Source: Bacteroidales bacterium
Lineage (GTDB): Bacteria; Bacteroidota; Bacteroidia; Bacteroidales; PXBB01
Reading direction: 5' to 3'
Length of the DNA stretch: 64,000 bases
NCBI GenBank assembly: GCA_003565735.1
Contig: PXBB01000020.1
Span: forward strand, 1 to 64,000
The notes under the pieces were generated by a model. It did no database searches and had not been told where the DNA came from. It saw nothing but the letters and a program-made list of their open reading frames with translations. Both the position numbers and the translations under genes were made by a program. Shown here piece after piece: positions 1 to 13,000 of this stretch. Each line of letters starts with the position of its first letter. Position 1 is the stretch's first letter.

Positions 1-4
1 TGAT

Positions 5-2440
5 ATGGCACAAAATGTAAAATTTGAGCAAATAGTAAAAATTGTTAATGAGTTTTCATGTTTAGGCGAGAGCAAAGGTTTGGGGAAGTTATACACAGAG
101 GATCATTTTTTAAATGGGCGCACATTCGTATTAAAAGGCAAGGAAATGCTTAATATGGGGTCTTGCAGTTACTTGGGCTTGGAACTTGACCCACGCCTAA
201 GGGAGGCCGCAATAGAAGCTGTTAAAAAATATGGGACTTATTTTTCTTGTTCGCGAATTTATGTGTCATGTGGCAATTATTTAGAGCTGGAAGAGTTATT
301 GGCAAAAATTTTTGATGCTCACATATTACTAACGACGAACAGCACATTAGGTCATCATTGTATTATGCCGATAATTATCAGCAGTAGCGATATGGTCATT
401 TATGATCAGCAAGCGCATATAAGTATGCACGAACTGTCCTACAAGCTCAGTCATTATGGTACAGGCGTAACAATTCTCAGGCATAACCGTCTTGATGAGT
501 TGGAGCAAAAAATAGAGATGTACAAATCGAAATATGAAAAAATCTGGTATGTTATTGACGGGGTTTATTCAATGTTTGGCGATTTGGCGCCAATCAAAGA
601 TATTGTAGCCTTGCTTGATAAACACAAGAAGCTGTATCTATACGTTGATGATGCTCATGGTATGAGTTGGGCAGGGCCAAATGGTAGTGGCTACACACTT
701 AGCCAGACGATTCAACATCCTAAAATGATTTTAGGCACTTCTATGGCAAAAGGTTTTGGTTCTTGTGGAGGAATATTTGCTTTTAAAAATAAAGAATGGC
801 GCGATAAGGTAAGGGCCTGGGGTGGCCCCTTGGCTTATTCGGGACCGCAGGAGCCTGCTACGGTTGCTGCGGCTATTGCTTCAGCAAAAATTCACTTAAG
901 CAATGAAATATATGATTTACAAAATCAATTGCAACAAAAAATCAGCTACTGTAATGAGATATTTGACAAGTATAAGATTCCATTGGTGTCAGAATCAAAG
1001 TCGGCTATTTTCTTTGTTGCATGTGGTTTGCCTCGTGTTGGTTTTGAGTTGGTTGAACGTATGATGGCAGAAGGTTTTTACACCAATATAGGCATCTTTC
1101 CTGCCGTTCCTGAAACCTGTACTGGTGTTCGGTTTACCTTAACAAATCATATCACTTTTGAGGATATCGAAAGATTGGCCAAGGCTTTTTCTTACCATCA
1201 TCCCCGTGCATTAAAATCGCACGACAGAAGCATGAAGGATATTTATAAAGCCTTTAGAAAATTTACCGATTTTCAAAGTCGCTTTGGCCCGCCGGAACAT
1301 TTAATCCAGGATGTGTCCGATAAAAAGACGGACGCATCACTTAAGCTGATGCAATACGACACCATTAAAAATATTGATAAAAAAACCTGGAATACTTTAC
1401 TTGGCGACAGAGGTGCTTTTGATTATGACAACCTTCTTTTGCTAGAAAATGCTTTTACAGGCAACACGGAACCGGAGAATAACTGGAAGTTTTTTTACTA
1501 CCTGGTATATCAAGGTCAAAAAGTAATCTTAGCCACCTTTTTTACTGAAACTTTAGTGAAAGATGATATGTTGGCCACTGAAAAAATATCTCTGAAAATT
1601 GAAAAGGAGCGCGAAAGGAATCCTTATTATTTAACGTCAAAATCGCTTATGATGGGAACATTAATTACTAATGGGAACCATTTGTATATTGACAAAAATG
1701 ATACATCCTGGCGCGATGCTTTGATAATGATGTTAGATAATATATGGAAAATTCAGGAAGATTTAAATGCAAACTCTTTATACATGAGAGATTTTGATTT
1801 TGACGATAAAGCACTGAATGACTTTTTTTTAGACCAGGGTTTTGTGAAAATTGATAATTATGATAATAATGTTATTTATAACCTTCATAAAACAACCTTC
1901 GATGATTATTTTTTAAAGAGATTGAATAGTAAGAAGCGTTATCAAATAAAAAATGAAGCTTTAAGAGATATTACTGAGTACACATTTAAAGTTAATAATT
2001 CAGATACGTATTCTTATGATTATCTGTATCAGCTTTATACAAACGTTAAGTTAAATAATTTAGCTTTAAACACATTTGAGTTGCCTAAAAAGTTTTTTGA
2101 ACTGGTCTGTAATAGTAATAATTGGGAAGTTTTAACATTGCATCATAATAAAAGTAATAGAATTGCTGCCATGTCATTATGTCTTAAATCGCAAAATAAC
2201 TACTCTCATGTTATTTATGGGTTTGAGAAACATTTTGAGGCTTCTGGTGTTTATAAAAAAATGTTGTATTATGTGCTTAAAAGAGCATTTGATTTGTCTG
2301 CTAAAAACATTTTTATGGGAATTACCGCAGACAGCACCAAGCGAAAATTTGGTGCTGCACAATTAAAGCAGGTAGCCTACATACAAGTGAAAGATAAATA
2401 CAATCAGGAGTTAATTGACAGTATGGCGTTTGAAAAATAA
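5..2440 (+). CDS. Alpha-oxoamine synthase (PLP, SPT/KBL-like) fused to C-terminal GNAT/FemAB-like acyltransferase domain
   Basis: 811 aa. N-terminal half has the AOS fold motifs (NMGSCSYLGLE, YVDDAHGMSW, PLP-Lys region GTSMAKGFGSCGG). The ~400 aa C-terminal extension ends in a GNAT-like HVIYGFEKHFEASGVYKKMLYYVLKRAF segment. Confidence 0.8.
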   Translation: MAQNVKFEQIVKIVNEFSCLGESKGLGKLYTEDHFLNGRTFVLKGKEMLNMGSCSYLGLELDPRLREAAIEAVKKYGTYFSCSRIYVSCGNYLELEELLAKIFDAHILLTTNSTLGHHCIMPIIISSSDMVIYDQQAHISMHELSYKLSHYGTGVTILRHNRLDELEQKIEMYKSKYEKIWYVIDGVYSMFGDLAPIKDIVALLDKHKKLYLYVDDAHGMSWAGPNGSGYTLSQTIQHPKMILGTSMAKGFGSCGGIFAFKNKEWRDKVRAWGGPLAYSGPQEPATVAAAIASAKIHLSNEIYDLQNQLQQKISYCNEIFDKYKIPLVSESKSAIFFVACGLPRVGFELVERMMAEGFYTNIGIFPAVPETCTGVRFTLTNHITFEDIERLAKAFSYHHPRALKSHDRSMKDIYKAFRKFTDFQSRFGPPEHLIQDVSDKKTDASLKLMQYDTIKNIDKKTWNTLLGDRGAFDYDNLLLLENAFTGNTEPENNWKFFYYLVYQGQKVILATFFTETLVKDDMLATEKISLKIEKERERNPYYLTSKSLMMGTLITNGNHLYIDKNDTSWRDALIMMLDNIWKIQEDLNANSLYMRDFDFDDKALNDFFLDQGFVKIDNYDNNVIYNLHKTTFDDYFLKRLNSKKRYQIKNEALRDITEYTFKVNNSDTYSYDYLYQLYTNVKLNNLALNTFELPKKFFELVCNSNNWEVLTLHHNKSNRIAAMSLCLKSQNNYSHVIYGFEKHFEASGVYKKMLYYVLKRAFDLSAKNIFMGITADSTKRKFGAAQLKQVAYIQVKDKYNQELIDSMAFEK

Positions 2441-2609
2441 TGGTTTCAGCCTGTTTTTTTTAGCTTAAGATGGTATTTGACGGTGTCAAAATTATACCTG
2501 TCATGTTGCTGATAAACAGATTTGTAATAGTCTAAGATAGGGTTTAAAACACGATTATATGATTTGTGACAGCTGATAGGGTTAAAATTTTCCTGCTAAG
2601 TTTTTTTAT

Positions 2610-2638
2610 TTTGAATATTCTCATTTTTTTTAACTTTG
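2610..2638 (+). promoter_or_regulatory. Bacteroidota-type promoter TTTG-N17-TAACTTTG
   Basis: TTTG at 2610-2613 and TAACTTTG at 2631-2638, 33 nt upstream of the ATG at 2671; matches the TTTG/TAnnTTTG consensus. Confidence 0.6.
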
Positions 2639-2670
2639 TCGATATTTGAATCTTAAAACTATAAAGAAAT

Positions 2671-4029
2671 ATGTCTGATGGAACACCGCCTCGCGATGGT
2701 TTTACCAGCAAATTCGGAGTAATAGCCGCGGCAACCGGTTCGGCTATAGGTTTGGGAAATATATGGCGTTTTCCCTATGTAGCCGGTGAAAATGGTGGTG
2801 GTGCCTTTTTGCTGATATATTTTGGTTTTGTACTTCTTATAGGTATTCCTGTCATGTTGTCAGAATTTGTGATAGGGCGTAAAGCACAACGTAACGCTTG
2901 TGGTGCTTTTAAGACCCTGGCACCCGGGAAACCCTGGTATATTGTAGGGCTCATGGGTATAGTGGCTGCTTTTGTCATCCTGGCCTTTTATAGCACCATA
3001 GCAGGATGGACTCTCGAATATGTTTATCTGTCCCTGTCCAATGCTTTTTCCGGAGAAAGTGGTGCCACGCCTGCAATAATTTTTCAGGAGTTTCATACCG
3101 GCACGGCACGCCCGCTCATGTGGCAAATGATTTTTATGGGGCTCACGGCTGGCATTATTTTATGTGGCGTAAAAAAAGGCATTGAAAAGTACACACGTAT
3201 TCTGATGCCTGTCCTTTTTTTCATCCTTTTAATTCTTTGTGTACGCTCCATAACACTCCCCAATGCCGGCGAAGGGCTTCGCTTTTTATTCAATCCCGAT
3301 TTTTCGAAAATTGACTCTGGTGTTATACTGAGTGCTCTCGGTCAGGCCGCCTTTTCATTAAGCATTGGTATGGGGGCTCTTATCACCTATGGTTCCTATA
3401 TACAAAAAGACAACAATCTGACAAAGACAGCTTTTCAAGTCTCTGTGGCCGATGTCATGATAGCTGTGCTGGCCGGGGTGGCTATATTTCCTGCAGTTTT
3501 TGCTTTTGGCGTGTCGCCGCAGGCAGGAGCAGGGCTGGTTTTTATTGTGTTGCCCGACATCTTTGAACAAATGACCGGCGGTTACTATTTTGCTATCCTT
3601 TTCTTTGTGTTGCTCTCTATAGCTGCGCTGACATCATCAATCTCTATACTTGAAGTGGTGGTAGCTTATCTGGCTGAAGAGTTTAAGGTTAAAAGAAAAA
3701 CAGCGGTTTTATGGGCCGCACTTTCAATAAGCTTTATTGGAGTTTTTTCTACCCTTTCTTTTGGGCGGCTTAGCGAATACCTCTTTTTAGGTTTGACTTT
3801 TTTCGATATTCTTGACTTTCTCGCAGCAAATATTCTCCTGCCTTTAGGTGGGCTTCTTATTGTCTTGTTTATGGGCTGGTTTTACCCACTCAACAAAACA
3901 AAGACCGAAATATCGAACAACGGTGTTTTAAAAACACAGTTGTTTACTCTTTATGTATTCATTATTAAGTTTTTGGCACCTATAGCTATTGCCATAGTTT
4001 TTCTAAACGGTTTGGGCCTGTTTAAATAA
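2671..4029 (+). CDS. Sodium-dependent transporter, neurotransmitter:sodium symporter (NSS/SNF) family
   Basis: 452 aa; GVIAAATGSAIGLGNIWRFPYVAGENGGGAFLLIYF is the NSS signature; about 11 TM segments. Confidence 0.93.
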   Translation: MSDGTPPRDGFTSKFGVIAAATGSAIGLGNIWRFPYVAGENGGGAFLLIYFGFVLLIGIPVMLSEFVIGRKAQRNACGAFKTLAPGKPWYIVGLMGIVAAFVILAFYSTIAGWTLEYVYLSLSNAFSGESGATPAIIFQEFHTGTARPLMWQMIFMGLTAGIILCGVKKGIEKYTRILMPVLFFILLILCVRSITLPNAGEGLRFLFNPDFSKIDSGVILSALGQAAFSLSIGMGALITYGSYIQKDNNLTKTAFQVSVADVMIAVLAGVAIFPAVFAFGVSPQAGAGLVFIVLPDIFEQMTGGYYFAILFFVLLSIAALTSSISILEVVVAYLAEEFKVKRKTAVLWAALSISFIGVFSTLSFGRLSEYLFLGLTFFDILDFLAANILLPLGGLLIVLFMGWFYPLNKTKTEISNNGVLKTQLFTLYVFIIKFLAPIAIAIVFLNGLGLFK

Positions 4030-4043
4030 TTAATTTTTTAAAT

Positions 4044-5438
4044 ATGGAAAAATTTTTAGACCTTCTTAATCATGTTATCAGCCTTTACAATGAATATGTC
4101 GGGGGTTATCTGATACTGGCATTGCTTCTTCCAACGGGCATTTACTTTACAATTCGTTTGAAGTTTTTGCAGATTACGAGTTTTAGGCACTCTTTTAATA
4201 TATTAAGAGGCAGGTATTCCAAAAAAACGGAAACGGGTGATATCAATCACTTCAAAGCCTTAACAACGGCTTTGTCGGCAACGGTAGGTGTAGGTAATAT
4301 AGTAGGCGTGGCATTGGCTATTAACTTTGGCGGGCCCGGCGCCATTTTTTGGATGTGGGTTACAGGTTTTTTCGGAATGATGTTAAAATTGGTTGAATGT
4401 ACGCTAGCTCAAAAGTTTCGTAAAATAAATCCTGATGGCACCGTTTCTGGGGGGCCAATGTACTATATGGAAATTGGTCTTAAGCCTATGTTAGGGAAGT
4501 TTGCCAAAATACTGGCCATCGTATTCAGTGTCGCTGCTGTGCTGTGCTCTCTCGGTACGGGCAATATGGCACAGTCGAACTCTATGACAGATGCATTGCA
4601 TAGTACTTACGGGATATCCCATTCTTTTTCCGGCTTGGCAATAGCCCTGCTTGTATTAGTTATTGTTATCGGAGGCCTTAAAAGGATAGCAGAAGTAACA
4701 TCACGGCTGGTACCCTTTATGGCTTTGTTGTACCTTTTGTGTGCACTTGTAGTTCTGGCACTTTTTTACAAAGAAATTCCCGCCACTTTTGTTTTTATTG
4801 TCAGCAATGCTTTTACAGGGACAGCTGCCGCAGGGGGCTTTCTCGGCAGTGCCTTTATTATGACACTTATTTTTGGTATCCAAAGGGGGCTGTTTTCCAA
4901 TGAGGCCGGGCAAGGGTCGGCGGCTATGGCACATGCAGCCGCTAAAACAGAGTACCCCATGAGAGAAGGCCTGGTATCATCTTTAGAACCCTTTATTGAT
5001 ACGATATTTATCTGCACCCTCACAGCTTTGGTGATAATTGTTACAGGCGCTTGGCAGTCGGGCATAGAGGGTGTTGGAATGACGCTATTAGGCTTTGAAA
5101 CAGGTTTTGATAAAATTGGACTGGGTTGGATTACCAATCATTTTATAACCATAAGCCTGCTGTTGTTTGCTTTTTCAACCATCATTTCATGGTCTTACTA
5201 TGGCACACGCGCTGCACAATATCTGGCCGGCGATAAAGCCATAAAGCCCTATTACTACTTGTACTGTCTTTTTGTATTCTTTGGAGCTGTTTGGGGCATT
5301 GATTTGGTATGGAACTTTGTTGATATGGTTATTACGTTTATGACTATACCCAACCTCATAGCATTACTTCTGTTGTCGCCGGTAATGCACAGAGAAGTCA
5401 AAAATTATTTTGAAATGCAACGGCAAAATAAACTGTAA
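4044..5438 (+). CDS. Sodium:alanine symporter (AGCS) family protein
   Basis: 464 aa; LSATVGVGNIVGVALAINFGGPGAIFWMWVTGFFGM and GIQRGLFSNEAGQGSAAMAHAAAKT are AGCS hallmarks. Confidence 0.95.
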   Translation: MEKFLDLLNHVISLYNEYVGGYLILALLLPTGIYFTIRLKFLQITSFRHSFNILRGRYSKKTETGDINHFKALTTALSATVGVGNIVGVALAINFGGPGAIFWMWVTGFFGMMLKLVECTLAQKFRKINPDGTVSGGPMYYMEIGLKPMLGKFAKILAIVFSVAAVLCSLGTGNMAQSNSMTDALHSTYGISHSFSGLAIALLVLVIVIGGLKRIAEVTSRLVPFMALLYLLCALVVLALFYKEIPATFVFIVSNAFTGTAAAGGFLGSAFIMTLIFGIQRGLFSNEAGQGSAAMAHAAAKTEYPMREGLVSSLEPFIDTIFICTLTALVIIVTGAWQSGIEGVGMTLLGFETGFDKIGLGWITNHFITISLLLFAFSTIISWSYYGTRAAQYLAGDKAIKPYYYLYCLFVFFGAVWGIDLVWNFVDMVITFMTIPNLIALLLLSPVMHREVKNYFEMQRQNKL

Positions 5439-5458
5439 ATAATAACTAATATATACTT

Positions 5459-6043
5459 ATGAAAACTTCATTTGGACCACAAAAAATTTTGTTTCCTTTA
5501 CCTACAGGCCTCATTGTAACAGGCACTTTTGAAAAAGCTAATATTGTTACTGTGGCATGGGTAAGCTTACTTACCAGCAAGCCGCCAACCCTGGGTATTT
5601 CTGTTGGCTCTAAAGGCTTTTCAGGAGCTGAAATACTAAATAACAAACATTTTACTGTTAATATTGCCCATGTTGGCATCATGAAAGAAGCCGATTTTTG
5701 TGGCATCACTTCAGGTAAGGATGTCGATAAATTTGCAGCTACCGGTTTAACGCCTCTGGCTTCTAAGCATATTGCTTCTCCGATTATTAAAGAATGCCCG
5801 CTAAATTTTGAGTGTCTTTTGGTTTCTTCTTCTAAGGTAGGGGCTACGCATCATTTTGTTGGAAAAATATTAGAGGTGTATATGGATTCTGACAAACTTA
5901 AAGACACCGCTGATTATACATCTTTTGATATAGAAGCTGTCAATCCGCTTATATATATTGGTGGTGCCAGAGAGTATCGTAAGATTGGAGAAAAAGTAGG
6001 GGATGCTTATCAGATTGGTAAAGAGTTAAAAATCAAAAAGTAA
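5459..6043 (+). CDS. Flavin reductase (FMN-binding) family protein
   Basis: 194 aa; PLPTGLIVTGTFEKANIVTVAWVSLLTSKPPTLGISV pattern typical of flavin reductase-like FMN-binding domains. Confidence 0.85.
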   Translation: MKTSFGPQKILFPLPTGLIVTGTFEKANIVTVAWVSLLTSKPPTLGISVGSKGFSGAEILNNKHFTVNIAHVGIMKEADFCGITSGKDVDKFAATGLTPLASKHIASPIIKECPLNFECLLVSSSKVGATHHFVGKILEVYMDSDKLKDTADYTSFDIEAVNPLIYIGGAREYRKIGEKVGDAYQIGKELKIKK

Positions 6044-6205
6044 GCTCGAGTATTTTTGACGTGATTTTTTTACTTCAAAATGAGATGCAGTTTTTTTGTT
6101 AAATTTTGAAAAAAAAATTGCAAGTGAAAGAAAAAATATAGATATTTGTCTAAAAATAAATCGAACATAGAAAAATATATTAACCATAATTAACAAAACA
6201 AAAAC

Positions 6206-7042
6206 ATGAATCCAAGAAAAGAAATCTTACTAGTGCCTTACGATTTTTCAGAAGTAGCTGATGCTGCTGTCAAACATGCCATAGATATGGCTAAAACACT
6301 TGAATTACCGGTATGTTTATTCCATGTGTTAGAAAAAGATATTAAACTTTCTGAAAAGGAATCGATAAACGAAAAGCTCGAAAATATTAAGGAAAAGTAC
6401 GCTGCACAAACTCAAGTGCCGATCGAATGTACTTCTAAAGAAGGTAGCATATTTTCTGATATAGCTAATGCAGCAGAATTAATGAATGCCAGGTTTGTTG
6501 TAATGGGGACACATGGTAAGAAAGGTTTTCAGCACCTAACTGGCAGCTATGCCATGAAAGTTATAACGAAATCTAAGGTGCCTTTTATAGTTGTTCAGAA
6601 AAAGAGCCCCAGAGAAGGTTATAAAAATATTGTCATCAACATTGATGAAACATCAGAATCTAAGCAAAAAATAAAATGGGCTGTTTATATTGCTCAGATT
6701 TTTAATAGTACGGTTCATATTTTCTATCCAAATGAAAAAGATGAATTTATCAGCAACAAGATCAATAGAAATGTAGCACAAATAAAATCTGTTTTTGAAA
6801 AAAACAGTATCGCTTTTGTTGAACATCAGCAAGAAGAAAAAGGTGGTCATTTGGCAAAGTATCTAATCAACTATGCCGAAAATGTCGAAGCTGATCTAAT
6901 CGTCATAATGACAAATCCTGATAGAATTTTACCCAGCTTTGTGCTTGGTAAGTGGGACGAACAAATACTTTTCAACACAGCCCAGATTCCTGTTATGTGT
7001 ATAAATCCACGTGATCTTCATATCATGATTATTGGATTATAG
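6206..7042 (+). CDS. Universal stress protein, tandem UspA domains
   Basis: 278 aa; EILLVPYDFSEVADAAVKHAIDMAK and FVVMGTHGKKGFQHLTGSYAMKVITKSKVPFIVVQ, followed by a second, more diverged Usp domain. Confidence 0.9.
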   Translation: MNPRKEILLVPYDFSEVADAAVKHAIDMAKTLELPVCLFHVLEKDIKLSEKESINEKLENIKEKYAAQTQVPIECTSKEGSIFSDIANAAELMNARFVVMGTHGKKGFQHLTGSYAMKVITKSKVPFIVVQKKSPREGYKNIVINIDETSESKQKIKWAVYIAQIFNSTVHIFYPNEKDEFISNKINRNVAQIKSVFEKNSIAFVEHQQEEKGGHLAKYLINYAENVEADLIVIMTNPDRILPSFVLGKWDEQILFNTAQIPVMCINPRDLHIMIIGL

Positions 7043-7081
7043 GGGTGTCATTTTTTTTGTTGACCTCTGAAGCTTTGGTAA

Positions 7082-9151
<2,070 letters not shown>

Positions 9152-9162
9152 TCAATTAAAAA

Positions 9163-9954
9163 TCAAACAGCCACTTTAGCTTTGATGTGTGGATGGGGGT
9201 GGTAATCCACAAGCCTAAAGTCATCATACTTGAAATCAAAAATACTGTTAACATCGGGGTTAATAATCATCTTTGGTAATTGCCTTACCTCTCTTTTTAG
9301 CTGAGTTTTTGCCTGTTCCAAATGGTTTAAATAAAGGTGGGCATCACCAAAGGTGTGTATAAAATAGCCGGGTTTGAGCTTGCAAACCTGAGCAATCATC
9401 ATGGTAAACAAAGCATAAGATGCTATGTTGAAAGGTACGCCAAGAAAAATGTCGGCACTGCGTTGGTAAAGCTGACAAGACAGGGTGCCATTTGCTACAT
9501 AGAACTGAAATAGTATGTGACAGGGAGGCAAAGCCATTTCTTCTATTTCAGCAACATTCCAGGCACAAACCATATGTCTGCGTGAATCAGGATTATTGAT
9601 AATTTGTTTGATGAGTAATGAAATTTGGTCGTAGCTTTTATTCTTGCCTTCCCACGAACGCCACTGCTTTCCATAAACGGGTCCTAAATCACCATTGGTG
9701 TCAGCCCACTCATCCCATATACTCACGCCGTTTTCTTTTAAATATTTGATGTTTGTATCGCCTTTTAAAAACCATAACAGCTCGTGAATTATTGATTTGA
9801 GGTGCAACTTCTTAGTTGTCAATAAAGGGAATCCCATTTGTAGGTCAAAACGCATTTGGTAACCAAAAATACTTAGTGTGCCTGTACCTGTTCGGTCTTC
9901 TTTTTTTATGCCATTTTCCAATACGTGTGTCATCAAATCAAGGTACTGTTTCAT
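9163..9954 (-). CDS. thyA: Thymidylate synthase
   Basis: 263 aa; [31 protein letters not shown] (catalytic Cys), [20 protein letters not shown]. Confidence 0.98.
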   Translation of the reverse strand: MKQYLDLMTHVLENGIKKEDRTGTGTLSIFGYQMRFDLQMGFPLLTTKKLHLKSIIHELLWFLKGDTNIKYLKENGVSIWDEWADTNGDLGPVYGKQWRSWEGKNKSYDQISLLIKQIINNPDSRRHMVCAWNVAEIEEMALPPCHILFQFYVANGTLSCQLYQRSADIFLGVPFNIASYALFTMMIAQVCKLKPGYFIHTFGDAHLYLNHLEQAKTQLKREVRQLPKMIINPDVNSIFDFKYDDFRLVDYHPHPHIKAKVAV

Positions 9955-10060
9955 TTATCAATTGTTGTTATGTGGATTTTATAATAAGTTTTTAATTTTG
10001 TACAAATTTACGCTTTTGCATATATTTTTGATGATGATAATGATTTTTTCTCAATAGATT

Positions 10061-13000
10061 CTAAGGGATAATGAATTTAAAATTCTGTACCTGTTCAGTG
10101 TCAGAAAATCTTAAAAAGTAAATCCCCGAGGGTAAATCATGAAGTTTTAAGGTTTGGGAGGATTCATGTTTTTTGACATAAAATGATTTGATACGAGCAC
10201 CATAAGTGTTGAAGATATCTATATGAGCTATGTCGGCATTTATGTTAAATGAAATATGTAGTTTTTTTTCTTTTAAAGGATTGGGGTAAATATGGACAAA
10301 TGTGTTCGGTTTTTTTTCATCAAGAGATGTTGTTTGTACATAAACATATTGGTTTTTATGTGCATAGCCCGACCCATAATCATTATCTGCAATAAGTGTG
10401 ACATAGAATATACCGGGGTTATGGTAAACCACTTCAGGGTTTTGTACATATGAAACTGGAGGTGAGCCTTCCTCAAAAATCCAATGCCAAGTATGAGGTT
10501 GAAAAAGGGAAAGGTCAGAAAATTTAACGGTATCGCCTGTTACGATATTGGTAGAGTTGGCGGTAAAATGAACTTCAGGAGGCAGACCTTGAAGTTCTAT
10601 AGTTTTTTTGGAAGAATCCAGACCGCAAATATTATCAATATAAAGCCATACATCATAATTGCCCGGACCATTGTAATAATGTGTAGGGCTATGTGCTGTA
10701 CTGAAGTTTCCATCACCAAAATCCCACAAGCAGTTGATAGCATATGATGATGTGTTTGTAAAAGTAACCGCATAGGATGATTTTTGGTAGGAAAACTGGC
10801 TTTGAGGCGTATCCAAAACATAAGCAGTTACAGGCTTGAATATACTCTTACAGTCTTTTTTTCTAACCTCCCAGTTGTAAAAATAATAGTAATTACCCTG
10901 GATATTGTAAGGCGCTAATGAAGCACTCGACTCTGTTATAGTTATCAGTCCATGTAGTTCGTACGGATATGTTGCAGCGTTATTATCATTTCGGTATAAA
11001 GAAACATTGCCTGCCCCCACCAGCTGCAAGTCATTACCAACAGGTATGTCAAAATTTAACTGTATGCGGCTTTCACCCTGAGGTATAAAGACATCTACTG
11101 AGTCAATAATATTTTCATAAGCATCGCGCAGCAATATGGTACGCGTACCTGCATTATTGGCATATACTTTTACAGATTTTAAAATGGTGGGTTCGTAGCA
11201 GTTAAAAATTAAATAGTGCCAATGTAAATTGCTGCCAAAAAAGCCGCCACTTCCGGTGTTATCATACTTGCCAACATGTTGCACCTGATTGTTTACCAAG
11301 CCTTGTACATAGTATGTTGTTGTGGTGTCAATCACGGGCGTAATAAAAGTATCCCCGATAAATATCGGTAGTGAATCGTAAGTTGATGCAAACCAGTGCA
11401 AATTGTCGTAACCATCAGCAATGAGGGGTAATGAGTCGGGGCTACAGCTATATGCATCGAAAGCAATGGGTGGTTCAAGCCCAACTCTTATGTTATACGG
11501 AAGTTTAAAGGTGTCGTGACCGCAAATGCCTGCATCAGCGATAAGTGTTACGTTATAGGTCCCTAGTTTTTTGAAAGTATGTGAAGGCTGGACAAGAGAA
11601 GAACTTTCGCCATCGTCAAAATCCCAGTAATAAGAATGCGCATTAAGACTTTGATTAATAAAAGAAACGCTGGCTGGGGCATTACAAAAAACAGAATCAG
11701 TGGTGCTAAAAAATGCACTTACGGGTTTATCATCAACAATAAAAGATAATTTTAATGTGTCATTTAGGGGATTGTCATCTGCCTGCTGGTTGGGTTGCGA
11801 TGTGTAAACAATAATATCATGATAGCCCTGAAATAAAGTAAAAGAGGGCAAATATACCGTGTCTGATTCAAGGGTGTTTAGTGTACCGGTCCATTGCTGT
11901 GTTTGCAGACTGCCGTTATTGAGTTTGTAATTTATTTGAAGGCTGTTGAGTGTTGTTAATCCAAAGCTTCTGAAAACAACCTGAGGTGAAATTTGTAAAC
12001 CGGTACATTGGTAGTTTTTTTGAGGTTCAAGTATTTGTACAAGTGCTACATCATGCTGGTGTTGCAGATCAACGATATGCAGTTCGCCTTGGTATGGTAT
12101 GCGGTTCTGTTTAGTAACCACAATATCTGCAGTATCCGGTGCCATAAATGGGGTGAAATGCAATACAGCCACACCGTTGCTATCTGCAAGGGCCGCACTG
12201 AGCAGGTTGCTGTTATGCGATAGGGCTGCGTAGGCATAAGGCTCTGTGTTAATGACAAGTTGGCTTTCACCGATAAAAACAGCGTTTTGATAATTAACTT
12301 GTAATGGTTGTGGTTGGCTAAAATAAGTCATGACAGAAGGATCGCCCATGAGATGGTACACCTCCCAATAGTATTTTTTCCTGTTACTGTTGCTGCTTTC
12401 AACTGCTAAGTTTCCTGCATAATTGATTTGACCATTGGCAACGAATCTCTCGCCAAAGGGTTCCCCATGTAGATTGAAAAGTCTGTCATAAGCGCCCAAA
12501 CCTGTACCCTGATAAGTTGGATTTTGAATAATGGATGAGGTGTATCCTACTGACCACCAGTAATCTTCATCCCAGTACGTATTATTAGAAGCGCCAACAT
12601 GCCCTATGGCGCCTTTGTTGGCAGCTCTTAATAAAGCTTCGCCAAAACATTCGGGGTCATTGAATCTATTAGGCAAACAGCAATTGCTGATAATAAGTCC
12701 GTATTTTCCTTCGGCCATTTGATTTATGTGCGATACGTTAAATGATGGGTTGTCCCACCCGTTGGCAAAGCAGTGTGCCGTATAGTTTGCAAAGCCGACA
12801 CCACGAAAAATATTTTGCCTCATTTGTGAGCCTGCATTTATTGAGGCCGGATAGAAATAGGCATGTGCATAAATCTGTTGTGCAGCATTAAAGTAATGAT
12901 CAACCGCATAATTAATTTGTCCGTTTGCATGTACTGTTGACCAATGTGAATCGACACCGGCAACCAGAACAACTGTGTCTAAAAATGACTGATGCGACAT

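Noticed and set aside
4766-5137. ORF 123 aa antisense to the AGCS symporter
   Set aside because: Antisense shadow ORF inside a strongly supported membrane transporter gene.
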